Assembly: GCF_009765995.1 (NCBI RefSeq)
Contig: NZ_LMUI01000046.1
Location: 1 to 64,000 of the forward strand
DNA from: Methylocapsa sp. S129
Lineage (GTDB): Bacteria > Pseudomonadota > Alphaproteobacteria > Rhizobiales > Beijerinckiaceae
DNA: 64,000 nucleotides
Reading direction: 5' to 3'
The position numbers were made by a program, and so were the translations under genes. Below the pieces are notes generated by a model. The model saw nothing but the letters and a program-made list of their open reading frames with translations. It ran no database searches and was not told where the DNA came from. The number at the start of each line of letters is the position of its first letter. Positions within the stretch are counted from its first letter, which is position 1. This document shows, in pieces, positions 51,420 to 60,186 of this stretch.

Positions 51420-52811
51420 ATGGTAGCCGACAACATCCACTATCTCGGCCTGGCAGAAGTCGCCGGTCTCATAAGACTTCGCCATGCGACATCGATTGAA
51501 GTGACTGAGGCTCTTCTAGACCGGGTCGGTAAGCGTTCTAATCTGAACGCGTTCATCACCCAGACGGCGGACCTTGCGCTTCAGCAGGCACGTCGCGCGG
51601 ACAGCGAGCTCGCCGCTGGCCGAGTTCGCGGACCGATGCACGGCGTTCCGATTGCGGTGAAGGACATCGTAGATATGAAGGGCTTCCCGACCACGGCCGG
51701 AATGCCGCTCCGCCGGGAAGCTGTCGCCAATGGCAACGCGTCGGTCGTGCAACGTCTTGAAGAGGCAGGTGCAGTCATCCTAGGCAAGCTCAACCTGACC
51801 GAGGGTGTGTACGCGGAGCATCTTGCGCCATACGGACCACCGTTGAATCCATGGCACAACGACCGTTGGCCAGGAGCCTCATCGAGCGGAAGCGGCGTCG
51901 CGGTTGCCGCGGGACTTTGCTACGGAGCGGTCTCGTCGGACACCGGTGGATCGATACGACTCCCGAGCGCGGTCAACGGCGTTACTGGTCTCAAACCAAC
52001 CTGGGGCCGCGTAAGCCGACATGGCGTCTATGAATTAGCGGCCACCCTCGATCATGTCGGCCCCATCACGCGAAGTGCGGTCGACGCGGGACTCATGCTT
52101 GGCGTGATGGCTGGTTTCGACTCGGCTGATCCGACCTCGTCTTCGTTGCCGGTTCCCGACTACATTCTGGACCTGAACAACGACCTCTCCGACTTGCGGA
52201 TCGGCCTGGATCGCGATTGGACCGCCCACGGTACCGATCAGGCGACAATGGCCGCACTCATGCAAACGCTCGAAACGTTGCGCTCGCTCGGCGCCGAGAT
52301 CGTCGATATCAAATTCCCGGATCCCTCGCAGATCGTCTTTGACTGGTTCGACGTCTGCGCGGCTCAGACAGCGTTGGCGCATACGGAAACCTTCCCGTCC
52401 CGCAAAACCGAATATGGTACCGCGCTCGCAAACCTTCTTGAACTTGGCAACCGCATGTCGGCGCTCGATTACCAGAAGGTCATACTCAGGCGCGAGGAAT
52501 TCGCCGGGTCGGTCCAGGCGGTGTTCCTCAACGTTGATCTTATCGCGTGTCCGGTTCTCGGATTCCCGGTGCCCACGCTCGAGCAAATGTCCCGGGTGGA
52601 CGACGACATGATATCCGGTCTTCATAGGTTCACCTGCTCGTTCACAATGTCGAGGAACCCGACGATCACCATGCCTGGTGGCATGACGACAGACGGCATG
52701 CCGATTGCGGTCCAGTTCGTCGCGCCGCACTTCCAAGAAGAATTGCTGGTGCGAGCGGGCCACGCATTCCAATCGGCTACCAACTGGCACCTTCAGCATC
52801 CAGCTGGCTAA
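51420..52811 (+). CDS. Amidase-signature family amidase
   Basis: 463-aa amidase. Ser-cisSer-Lys triad visible as K81 (GVPIAVKDIVD), S155 (GASSSGSG) and S178 (SDTGGSIRLPS). GGAGGATTT precedes the ATG at 51420. It lies 84 nt after the nitrile hydratase accessory gene on the same strand, so it probably hydrolyses the amides that the hydratase makes to acid and ammonia. Length normal. Confidence 0.92.
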   Translation: MVADNIHYLGLAEVAGLIRLRHATSIEVTEALLDRVGKRSNLNAFITQTADLALQQARRADSELAAGRVRGPMHGVPIAVKDIVDMKGFPTTAGMPLRREAVANGNASVVQRLEEAGAVILGKLNLTEGVYAEHLAPYGPPLNPWHNDRWPGASSSGSGVAVAAGLCYGAVSSDTGGSIRLPSAVNGVTGLKPTWGRVSRHGVYELAATLDHVGPITRSAVDAGLMLGVMAGFDSADPTSSSLPVPDYILDLNNDLSDLRIGLDRDWTAHGTDQATMAALMQTLETLRSLGAEIVDIKFPDPSQIVFDWFDVCAAQTALAHTETFPSRKTEYGTALANLLELGNRMSALDYQKVILRREEFAGSVQAVFLNVDLIACPVLGFPVPTLEQMSRVDDDMISGLHRFTCSFTMSRNPTITMPGGMTTDGMPIAVQFVAPHFQEELLVRAGHAFQSATNWHLQHPAG

Positions 52812-52874
52812 CTGAACAATCTTCGCATAGTTTGACCAGCGTTCTGCCCGAACGCGGGGAGGAGGAATTGTATA

Positions 52875-53000
52875 ATGAGCAAAGCAAATCTTCTCCAAAG
52901 CCCCGCGCCGGAGCGCCATCTTCCTCGGGTGAAGGCCGTCTGGCGAAGACCGATGAACGACGATAGTGCGTTGGTGTGGCTCGATGATCGTGTCCACTAA
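52875..53000 (+). CDS. Possible 41-aa small protein
   Basis: ATG with a strong ribosome binding site (GAGGAGGAA, 7 nt away) opens a 41-codon frame starting MSKANLLQSPAPERHLPRVK and ending LVWLDDRVH. No family recognised. The stop lies inside an inverted repeat. Composition is compatible with coding, but the frame is short; it could instead be the 5' stump of a lost gene. Confidence 0.35.
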   Translation: MSKANLLQSPAPERHLPRVKAVWRRPMNDDSALVWLDDRVH

Positions 53001-53015
53001 GGAGATGGTGGACAC
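52990..53015. repeat. Perfect 8-bp inverted repeat
   Basis: GTGTCCAC (52990-52997) and GTGGACAC (53008-53015) with a 10-nt spacer. There is no T-run after it, so it is not a typical terminator. It could be an operator or the scar of an insertion sequence. Confidence 0.45.
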
Positions 53016-53149
53016 TATCGCAAATGTCGGACCACAAGGAAGCTGACAAGTTGCGAGATGGCGGCCGTCGGCGCCAGCTTTGGTTATCGATCGTAAGCCG
53101 CAGATCAATGCGGAGTCCCTCGGCCTGCGTCGAAATTGCTTTGACCGGA

Positions 53150-54074
53150 TTACGTTGAAGATCCGATCGGGGCGAGCTTGCTCTGCGTCATCACGTCAAA
53201 ATCAGAACCGTCATGCCGCTCGTGGAGTTGCATCGAAGCCTCTCCGGAAATCCGGTTGACCATCGCGCCGCGCTGAGCAGCTGGCCGCTCGCTGATCTGC
53301 TTCGTCCATCGTTGGACGCTCTTATATTCCTCCACCGAGAGAAACCTGCCAGCATCTTCGTAAATGGCGTTTGCGGCAAGCCGCCCGTACCAAGGCCAGA
53401 TTGCGATGTCGGCGATAGTGTACTCGCCTCCGGCCATGTATTCGTGATCGGTGAGGTGGCGGTCGAGGACGTCCATCTGCCGCTTCACCTCCATTGCATA
53501 GCGGTTGATGGCGTATTCGATCTTCATTCGTTGGGGCGTACGCATAGAAGTGACCGAAGCCGCCACCAAGAAACGGTGCTGAGCCCATCTGCCAGAAGAG
53601 CCAGTTGAGCGTCTCGGTCCGCGCGCGTAGTGCGGTGGGGAGAGAGGCCCCGAACTTGTCTGCAAGGTAGACAAGGATCGAGCCAGATTCGAAAATGTGG
53701 ATCGGTAGTCCGCCACATTTCGGCGCGCGATCGACCAAAGCGGGTATCTTGGAGTTAGGGTTCACCCCGACGAAGCCTGAGCCAAATTGGTCTAACTTAT
53801 TGATATTGATAAGCCAGGCATCGTATTCAGCACCCGAGTGGCCGGCAGCCAAGAGCTCTTCCAGCAAGACAGTGACCTTCACTCCGTTAGGGGTGCCTTG
53901 CGAATAAAGCTGTAGCGGGTGTTTACCGACCGGCAAGCTCCTCTCATGTGTCGCGCCAGCAATCGGACGATTGATCGTAGCAAAAGCGCCACCGCTCTTG
54001 CTCTCCCATTTCCAAACTTTTGGAGGAATATAACCCGTTGGCACGCCCCTCTCCGGCGGTTCCGTGTCGGTCAT
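53150..54074 (-). pseudogene. yghU: YghU-like glutathione transferase, frameshifted
   Basis: Nu-class GST (glutathione-dependent disulfide-bond oxidoreductase) broken by one frameshift near 53528. Before it: GYIPPKVWKWESKSGGAFAT, LQLYSQGTPNGVKVTVLLEE, PNSKIPALVD, FESGSILVYLADKFG, GHFYAYAPTNE. After it, in another frame: KIEYAINRYAMEVKRQMDVL, YTIADIAIWPWYGRL, VQRWTKQISERPAAQRG. Joined, they give a full-length protein of about 300 aa. The rest of the sequence is well preserved, so the damage is recent or a sequencing error. Confidence 0.85.
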
Positions 54075-54081
54075 CGTGTCC

Positions 54082-54843
54082 TCACAATGAACTTGTAGAC
54101 GTAACGTTCATCCCCCACGCATCGGGACTTGCGGCATACCGACCGCGACCGAAGACGCGATCCATCTCGTCTGGCGTGGAGGTCGGAAGCGTCGACGGAT
54201 GTGAATCTATTACTTGCAATGCCCGTTGCACCGCGGCTCGAGCCGCAATGCCGTCAAACCAACGCCAAAGATGAGGATAGTCTGGATTTCCCGCCCGCAT
54301 GAATGACTGGGCCTCATTGAATCGGCTTGCCTGGTTTCGTAGCCATGGGAAGGTCGCGATGTCCGCGATGGAATAGTCATCTCCTCCCAGAAAATTGTGT
54401 TGACTTAGGCGATCATCAATCAGTCGATAAAGCGTGGCCGCTTGGGTCGTGTAGCGTGAGACGCCATAAGCGTTGTCACTGGCGAAGCGCCGGAAATGGT
54501 TGAATTGGCCGAACATCGGGCCAATGCCCGTCAGCTGGATCATCAGCCATTGCAAAACCTCATAGCGAGTCGAGCCCGACGAAGGCAGGAAGCGACTCGT
54601 CTTTTCCGAGAGGTAAATCAGGATGGCTCCTGATTCAAAAATGGTCTGCGTACCGCCGCCGAATGGCGTATGGTCCACTATCACCGGAACCTTGGAGTTC
54701 GGATTAAGTGCGCGAAAGTCCGAAGCGAACTGTTCGCCCTTCCAGATGTTCACCTGATGGGCACGATAGTCGAGATCACACTCCTCTAGCATAAGATAGA
54801 TCTTTTGAACGTTCGGACTTACCATGGCGTACAGTTCAATCAC
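54082..54843 (-). CDS. Glutathione transferase, YfcG/Nu-like
   Basis: 253-aa GST. The thioredoxin-like domain reads IELYAMVSPNVQKIYLMLEE; NPNSKVPVIVD (cis-Pro); FESGAILIYLSEKT. The helical domain includes YSIADIATFPWLRNQASRF. GTG start at 54843 after AGGAGACGCAAC; the nine codons upstream are not family-like. It lies 7 nt upstream of the YghU-like gene on the same strand, so the two formed an operon. Confidence 0.87.
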   Translation of the reverse strand: MIELYAMVSPNVQKIYLMLEECDLDYRAHQVNIWKGEQFASDFRALNPNSKVPVIVDHTPFGGGTQTIFESGAILIYLSEKTSRFLPSSGSTRYEVLQWLMIQLTGIGPMFGQFNHFRRFASDNAYGVSRYTTQAATLYRLIDDRLSQHNFLGGDDYSIADIATFPWLRNQASRFNEAQSFMRAGNPDYPHLWRWFDGIAARAAVQRALQVIDSHPSTLPTSTPDEMDRVFGRGRYAASPDAWGMNVTSTSSL

Positions 54844-55135
54844 GTTGCGTCTCCTCTTATCGACAGCCAAGCGTCGGTTTATCCTGGAGCCAATTATCGA
54901 AGTACGTCTCGCTAAATCGGACGCACGCGTTCATAGGTGCGCGCTCTGTTAGGCGGGCTCGATCGGACTGCGACTTTGAACGAAGGGCATCGGGCCTGCG
55001 CGCTGTGCCGATCAGCAAAGCTTCTCGTCCAGAAAGTGGGTGCTCGCGCTTTTCCATGTATTCCAAACAGGCGATCACGCCGAAACCTCATGAGTGCGGG
55101 CTTCCGGCCTACCCACGATGTTGATGCCAGCGCCG

Positions 55136-55897
55136 TCACATGGCGAGGAAGCCGCCGTCGACCGGCACCATGATGCCGGTGACATAGCTGCCGAGCGCGT
55201 CGGCGCTAAGGAACACCGCGGCTCCCACCAGATCGTCGGGCTCCCCGACGCGGCCGAGCGGGACGCGTTTCAACAGCATGTCGCGCTTCTGCAGATCGGT
55301 ATCGATCCACGGATTGATCGGGGTGCGAATGACGCCAGGCGCGATGCCGTTGACGCGAACGCCAAACGGTGCGAGCTCGACGGCGAGTTGTTTGGTCAGC
55401 AGCAGCACTGCGCCCTTGCTCGAGGCGTAAGCGGCGCCCTTGGTCGCGAGACCCAGGAAGGATTGCACGGAGCCGATATTGATCACCGAGCCGCGTGTGC
55501 GCTTGAGCGCGGGCAGCAGGCTCATGGTGGCATAGTAGGTGCCGTCGAGGTTGACGCCGAGCACGCGTTTCCATGCATTGAGAGCCTCATCGCTGTCACT
55601 GTCGCCACGGAAGATGATGCCCGCGTTATTGATGAGGATCGATACGTCGCCCACCTCGGCTGCGATTCTGGTGGCGATGGCTTCGCCGGCGGCGCGATCC
55701 GAGACGTCCCAGGTGAACGACCATGCCTGCCGCCCGGCGTCGCGGATCAGCGCGGCGGTTTCCGCGGCCGCACCCGCGTTGACGTCGGTGACAACGACGT
55801 CGGCGCCCCAGCGCGCCAGACCGACAGCCAGACCGCGACCGTTGCCCTGGCCGGCTCCTGTGACGAGTGCAATCTGTCCAATCAGCAAGTCATACAT
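55136..55897 (-). CDS. SDR-family oxidoreductase 1
   Basis: 253-aa short-chain dehydrogenase. NAD(P) motif VTGAGQGNGRG at residues 13-23, NNAG, catalytic Ser in INIGSVQSF, YASSK (Tyr-x-x-x-Lys), and the C-terminal SYVTGIMVPVDGGF. Asp after the second strand (VVVTDVN) favours NAD. Substrate unknown; the same GQGNG loop occurs in the SDR at 57695. The EthD gene upstream reads in the same direction. Confidence 0.9.
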   Translation of the reverse strand: MYDLLIGQIALVTGAGQGNGRGLAVGLARWGADVVVTDVNAGAAAETAALIRDAGRQAWSFTWDVSDRAAGEAIATRIAAEVGDVSILINNAGIIFRGDSDSDEALNAWKRVLGVNLDGTYYATMSLLPALKRTRGSVINIGSVQSFLGLATKGAAYASSKGAVLLLTKQLAVELAPFGVRVNGIAPGVIRTPINPWIDTDLQKRDMLLKRVPLGRVGEPDDLVGAAVFLSADALGSYVTGIMVPVDGGFLAM

Positions 55898-55962
55898 GCA
55901 AGCATCTAATGAAAAGCAGTGGCTGGCGACGAGGGCGGTGCAAGAGTCCCGACCAGTGCGGC

Positions 55963-56283
55963 TTACCGCACTGGCACGACCGTGCGTTCGTCGATCGACA
56001 GCGCGGTGACGTCACCCAGAAATTCGCGAGCGTCGGCAACCACCGCTTGCCATTGCGGCGATGCGAGAACGCTAGTCATGGACGCCGCATCGGCAAACCA
56101 GACCTCCGCAATCCCGTCGATCGACTGAATGCTACCCGTCGCGGATTCGACCTTGTTCTGGACATAGCCCTTCACACCGTCGACCTGCCTGACCATGGCC
56201 GCATGCTGTCCGAACCATCGGCGTTCGAATTCGTCGGCATCGATGCCGCTTTTGCGGGCGAGCAGAGATATGCGCTTGATCAT
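55963..56283 (-). CDS. EthD-family protein
   Basis: 106-aa ferredoxin-like fold protein with EthD features: IKRISLLARKSGIDADEFER, WFGQHAAMVRQVDGVKGYVQ, IDGIAEVWFAD and a C-terminal FLGDVTALSIDE. EthD domain proteins accompany degradation pathways for ethers and aromatics; the exact reaction is unknown. ATG 56283 after CCGGAGACC; upstream in-frame codons read as a different, non-conserved segment. Confidence 0.82.
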   Translation of the reverse strand: MIKRISLLARKSGIDADEFERRWFGQHAAMVRQVDGVKGYVQNKVESATGSIQSIDGIAEVWFADAASMTSVLASPQWQAVVADAREFLGDVTALSIDERTVVPVR

Positions 56284-56554
56284 ACTGGTCTCCGGATGAA
56301 TGAGATGAGCCGCGTCCCACGCAGGGCCGCGGCGAATGAGCGGGTCATCACCTAAGTCAGAGGGCTTCAAGGCTTTTGTCACCGTGTCCTCGTAGGTCGC
56401 GAACTTGCCGTCTTGCCAATGCGCCTATTTGTAGTCGGGCGCCGACAGCGCCTGGCGCAGCTTTGGCCCGCCCGTCGTGCCCGCCTGCCGCGCTGTCCAC
56501 AACACCGCGTGGGCGCTCCTTGGCGGGCATGCTGAGATCAGCCGCCGCTGCCCA

Positions 56555-57043
56555 TTATTCTGCTGCGGATAACGAGTAGCGGTCGATGCCGGTCTGAATC
56601 CATTTCGTGTACATGGTGAAGAGTTCGGGAGTGGCGGGATCGAGCTTCATGATTCCGCCAATCATCTCGCTTGCGAACATGAAGGCGATCCAGGCGGTCA
56701 ACTCGACAATCTCCTCTTCAGAGAAATGTGCCGTGACCTCGTCCCAGACGGCGTCATCAACCGACGTCGGATGTTCTGCCAGCGCACGTCCGTAAGCGAC
56801 GGCCGCGGCGAGGCGGGGATCGTCGTACGTCGCGGCCGGCTTGCCCAGCGAGGCGCAAAAGGCACAGCCGCTATGCTGCGCCACCATGCGTCGCACCTCT
56901 TCCTTCAAGGCCGGATGCAGCACGCCGGTGAAGCGCATTTCCTCGTCCAGCGCACTCCATGATTTGACGATCTCTGGCCGCATGCTCATGATCTTGCGCC
57001 AATGGCTGCCTGGAGCGTTTGCTCTTCCTTCGAGACGCGGCAT
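56555..57043 (-). CDS. Carboxymuconolactone decarboxylase-family (AhpD-like) protein
   Basis: 162-aa all-helical CMD/AhpD-like protein. The redox-type motif is SGCAFCASLG (C-x-x-C) after VRRMVAQH. It lacks the His that completes the AhpD proton relay, as in many CMD proteins beside catabolic genes. HFSEEEIVELTAWIAFMFAS is the second conserved helix. GGAGGAAG precedes the ATG at 57043. Confidence 0.85.
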   Translation of the reverse strand: MPRLEGRANAPGSHWRKIMSMRPEIVKSWSALDEEMRFTGVLHPALKEEVRRMVAQHSGCAFCASLGKPAATYDDPRLAAAVAYGRALAEHPTSVDDAVWDEVTAHFSEEEIVELTAWIAFMFASEMIGGIMKLDPATPELFTMYTKWIQTGIDRYSLSAAE

Positions 57044-57152
57044 GTCTTCCTTCCTCCAAAAAATCGCCATGCTGGTTGCGCTTCTTTGCCCCGCGCACCG
57101 TCGATGCGCGCTCACATCCAGCCTTAGCTCACCTTAAGCACGAAAATAATAG

Positions 57153-57320
57153 ATTTGTAAATAGCGAAGTCATTCGTTGATGCAAAGCGCATTGTGGTAC
57201 TGATTTGGCACGGATATCGCGCGAGGTGAGGGTTGTTGTAGTCAACCCGCGGCGCAATCCGGTTGCCAGTAAAATGAATTACAGATATGTAAAAGACAAA
57301 TTCACTCGTGATTTACAAAT
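57153..57320. promoter_or_regulatory. AT-rich divergent control region with repeated TTTGTAAAT motifs
   Basis: ATTTGTAAAT at 57153-57162 recurs inverted as ATTTACAAAT at 57311-57320, and TTACAGATATGTAA at 57279-57292 is palindromic (TTACA/TGTAA). The region separates the minus-strand CMD gene from the plus-strand OYE remnant and SDR gene. It looks like a set of binding sites for one dimeric regulator. Confidence 0.4.
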
Positions 57321-57394
57321 TTATTCAGCCCAGTAGAAGCGGTCGTGGCCCGGTCGCCGACGTCGAGAACAAGACCCACAAGGCAGCATGATTC

Positions 57395-57610
57395 ATGATC
57401 GTCGATGCGCAGCAAGCAGAAGCGGTTCTCGCACAAGGGCGCGCCAATTTCGTCGTCAGGGGGCGAGAGGCTTTGCGAAATCCCCATTGGGCGCATCACG
57501 CTGCCGCCGATCTTGCTTGGGATCCAGTGTTCGCTCAATGGCCGGTTCGTCATGCACCATGGCTCGCCCAGCGAGCGCCGTTGCTGAATGTCATTCGCGC
57601 CGAACAGGAG
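57395..57610 (+). pseudogene. Old-yellow-enzyme-type oxidoreductase, C-terminal fragment
   Basis: The plus strand reads VDAQQAEAVLAQGRANFVVR then GREALRNPHWAHHAA and FAQWPVRHAPWLAQ. This is the closing segment of NADH:flavin oxidoreductases (PEQAEAILANGEADLVALGR, ALLRDPHWPLRAA-type). The barrel and FMN site are missing. It lies directly upstream of, and in line with, SDR 2. Confidence 0.7.
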
Positions 57611-57694
57611 AGCGTAGCTGGGTCCGGAAGATCGTGACGAACATAATCGTCGATCTCGGCAAACGTCACAACGAAAAGCAGCGGGAGTAGCAAC

Positions 57695-58444
57695 ATGATG
57701 CTCGCAAGACGTATCGCCCTCGTCACCGGCGCCGGACAGGGAAACGGGGCGGCGATTGCAAAGGGGCTTGCTAAGGAAGGCGCGCGCGTCGTCGTGACCG
57801 ATATCGATGCGACGACAGCCGAGATGACGGTGGTAGCGATTCGCGCTGCGGGTGGCGATGCGCTGGCCCGCCGTCTCGATGTTACCGACGCCGCAGCCTG
57901 TCAGACTCTGGCCGATGAGATCGGCAAAACCGTCGGGCCGGTCTCGATACTGGTCAATAACGCCGGCATCTGCCCGCGGCATGATATCGACAGCTCCGAT
58001 TTGCGCCGGTCATGGGATGCCGCGATCGCCGTCAATCTCGAGGGCACCCTCAACGTTACCTTGGCGTTCGTGCCCGCGCTGCGTGAGACTAAAGGCAGCG
58101 TTGTGAACATCTCGTCGATTGCGGCTTTCATTTCCACCGGAACATCCGTTAGTTATTCCGCGTCGAAGGGCGGCGTCAGCATGCTGACCGTGACACTCGC
58201 GCACGAACTTGCCAAGGACGGCGTGCGCGTCAACGCAATCGCACCGGGCGCCTTCTCGACGCCGCTGACCAATGAGACCCGGAACGATCCCGTGCGGATG
58301 GCGCGCTTCGTCGCGCGCACACCGCTCGGGCGCTTCGGCGAACCAGAGGAACTTGCAGGCCCCGTGGTGTTTCTCGCATCCGACATGTCGAGTTATGTTA
58401 CCGGAACGACCCTTGTCGTCGACGGTGGCTATCGCGCTCTCTGA
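57695..58444 (+). CDS. SDR-family oxidoreductase 2
   Basis: 249-aa short-chain dehydrogenase: VTGAGQGNGAA at the coenzyme loop, NNAGICPR, catalytic Ser in VNISSIAAF, YSASK, and SYVTGTTLVVDGGYRAL. VVVTDID suggests NAD preference. Start ATG 57695 after GGGAG; a second ATG follows immediately. Closely related in loop sequence to SDR 1, so the two may act on related alcohols or enantiomers. Confidence 0.9.
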   Translation: MMLARRIALVTGAGQGNGAAIAKGLAKEGARVVVTDIDATTAEMTVVAIRAAGGDALARRLDVTDAAACQTLADEIGKTVGPVSILVNNAGICPRHDIDSSDLRRSWDAAIAVNLEGTLNVTLAFVPALRETKGSVVNISSIAAFISTGTSVSYSASKGGVSMLTVTLAHELAKDGVRVNAIAPGAFSTPLTNETRNDPVRMARFVARTPLGRFGEPEELAGPVVFLASDMSSYVTGTTLVVDGGYRAL

Positions 58445-59003
58445 CACCGTGCGCGAGCGCATTATCTCGTTTGCGCACCCTGACCGCGTGCCCTACCGCC
58501 GCGTGAATCCGTCTATTGCAAAGTCAATCTGCTGCAAACTGCCGTTCTCAGGAGAAATACAAAAAGTCCGAAAAACGATCGGCGGAGGGAAACGAGGCGC
58601 ATCCGGCATAGTTGCGGTATCTCTCAATGCATGGCTCCGCCTTGCAATAGCAATTCCGACTTCATCACTCACAACCTGTCGGTTTTCGTCCTGCCGCTTT
58701 TCATCCCGCCGCTGGTGGCGTTCGGATGCAGCGATTCGATCTATGGCTCGTTGCTCGGATCGGTGACGCTTGTCATCCTCAGCGCCGCGCTCACGCACTC
58801 GCTCCGGATCGAACATTTCGTCAACGGCGCGTTGGTGCTGTTTGCGCTCTATTTCTACCGAAGGGGCTCGTCGGCGACCGAACCCGATCTGCAGCTGCGG
58901 GACGAACCCGCGGCAGCACTCAATCAGCTAGAGATCAGCGGATGCATGCCCCACGTTCGACCAAACAGCCACCAGAGGGAAACTACCGCACGTACCACCG
59001 ATG
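58445..59003. other. Region between SDR 2 and HD gene
   Basis: A plus-strand frame from 58631 contains two hydrophobic stretches (LSVFVLPLFIPPLVAFG; VTLVILSAALTHSL) and runs into the antisense of the HD gene. It has no good ribosome binding site and no family match, so I do not call it a gene. Probably membrane-protein debris. Confidence 0.35.
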
Positions 59004-59915
59004 TTAGCCGATTTTCTCCGGCCTGTCGGGCCATGGGAAAAGCTGTGGGGCGCCGACTTGCTGCCCTGCCTGAGCTGCGACGGCAAACCGCGTATCCGGT
59101 CGTTTCGTGATTTCCTCGATCGCGAATTCTCCGAACATTTTGCGAATGTCGAGAGCGGGATGTTGCTTGAAGACCTTTCTTGCCTGGTCGACCGGAATTT
59201 CGCTGGCGCGGAGACAGGATAGGTCAGTCCAGGCCCCGTCTTGAAGATATTTCGCCATCGCTCCAAACTCTTCCCCCACGATCTGCACGTGCAAAACAAT
59301 AGCTTCTGCTGCAGCGTCGGCTCGCTCTTGCGTCACACCTTCGCCCACAAGAAAATCATGAGCCGCAACCCCGCCATCGACGGAGAAGTCGCCAATGTGC
59401 TCATGCGCGCACCTATGCTGATCGGTTATGCCGAGGTCGTGCAACAATGCCGCAACGTAGAAGAGTTCTTCGTCGTCAATCCGAGCCCCATCGGCTTGTG
59501 CCAAGAGAGAGCCCCAGTAGTAAGTTCTATGAACGTGGTTTGTCAGGGAAGCAGGAGACAGCTTGCTGACATGGCTTTCGACTTTCTTGGCGAGGGCGCT
59601 GTCAGGAACACGGATCAAGTCAATATCCATTTTCGCGATTGCATCGCGTGCCGGTCTGCTCAAATCAGCGGCACACCTAGCCTGCGCCTTCAGCATCTCG
59701 CGCAGCACCGCGTCACGCTGGCTCGGATGGAGACGGCCGCCCGTTTCCTTGGCCCACGCCCAGGTGCCAATTCTCTTGTCGGACAATTTTATTCCCCCAT
59801 CAACAGACGGGATGCAGTCTGCCGCCAGGAGATTCCTAGTTTGACCCAAAAGGACACTGCAGCCGCATGCGCACATCCCGATCGTCCGCAAGAAGTTCCT
59901 TCTTGTGCCAGTCAT
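59004..59915 (-). CDS. HD-domain protein with signal sequence, cyanamide-hydratase-like (copy 2)
   Basis: 303-aa protein. The N-terminus RRNFLRTIGMCACGCSVLLG resembles a Tat signal (RR-x-F-L) with a Cys-rich hydrophobic core, so export is possible. The HD domain, about residues 110-290, carries LTNHVHRTYYWGSLLAQ and YVAALLHDLGITDQH, then FSVDGGVAAHDFL. The motifs match the 213-aa copy at 33134, which has no signal. Followed upstream on the same strand by a GlxA regulator, as in copy 1. Hydration of cyanamide or a similar nitrile is inferred. Start choice (59915) is based on the signal; ribosome binding site weak. Confidence 0.75.
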   Translation of the reverse strand: MTGTRRNFLRTIGMCACGCSVLLGQTRNLLAADCIPSVDGGIKLSDKRIGTWAWAKETGGRLHPSQRDAVLREMLKAQARCAADLSRPARDAIAKMDIDLIRVPDSALAKKVESHVSKLSPASLTNHVHRTYYWGSLLAQADGARIDDEELFYVAALLHDLGITDQHRCAHEHIGDFSVDGGVAAHDFLVGEGVTQERADAAAEAIVLHVQIVGEEFGAMAKYLQDGAWTDLSCLRASEIPVDQARKVFKQHPALDIRKMFGEFAIEEITKRPDTRFAVAAQAGQQVGAPQLFPWPDRPEKIG

Positions 59916-60186
59916 TTGAGCTTGGCTTGACAAATCAACCTCCCGAAGGGTCCCATGTGATTCAGAAGAGCCCACCCCGTCTTCAATCAATTCCGACTAG
60001 GGGTAGGAGCATTGTTAATTGCGATACGTACGAGACATGTCTTGCTGGCAGAATATGAGGCAGGCCCTTTGGCTCCAATGACAATCATCCCTCCTTTTCT
60101 GCCCAAAACAGTAGTGCCGAGTTGGGCCGTCTGAATCGCGCAAGGCACCGATTCAAATCCGGATGGATCTGCGATCCTTGAAGTGC

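Larger units (their letters stand above)
52812..53149. other. Intergenic region after amidase
   Basis: Between the amidase and the convergent GST pseudogene. Apart from the small ORF and the inverted repeat described separately, nothing is recognised. Confidence 0.45.

Noticed and set aside
58631-59110. Plus-strand frame with two hydrophobic segments
   Set aside because: No ribosome binding site, no family match, and its 3' part is antisense to the HD gene.
60140-60170. CCGATTCAAATCCGG resembles a tRNA T-arm
   Set aside because: No acceptor stem, anticodon arm or D-arm can be built around it.
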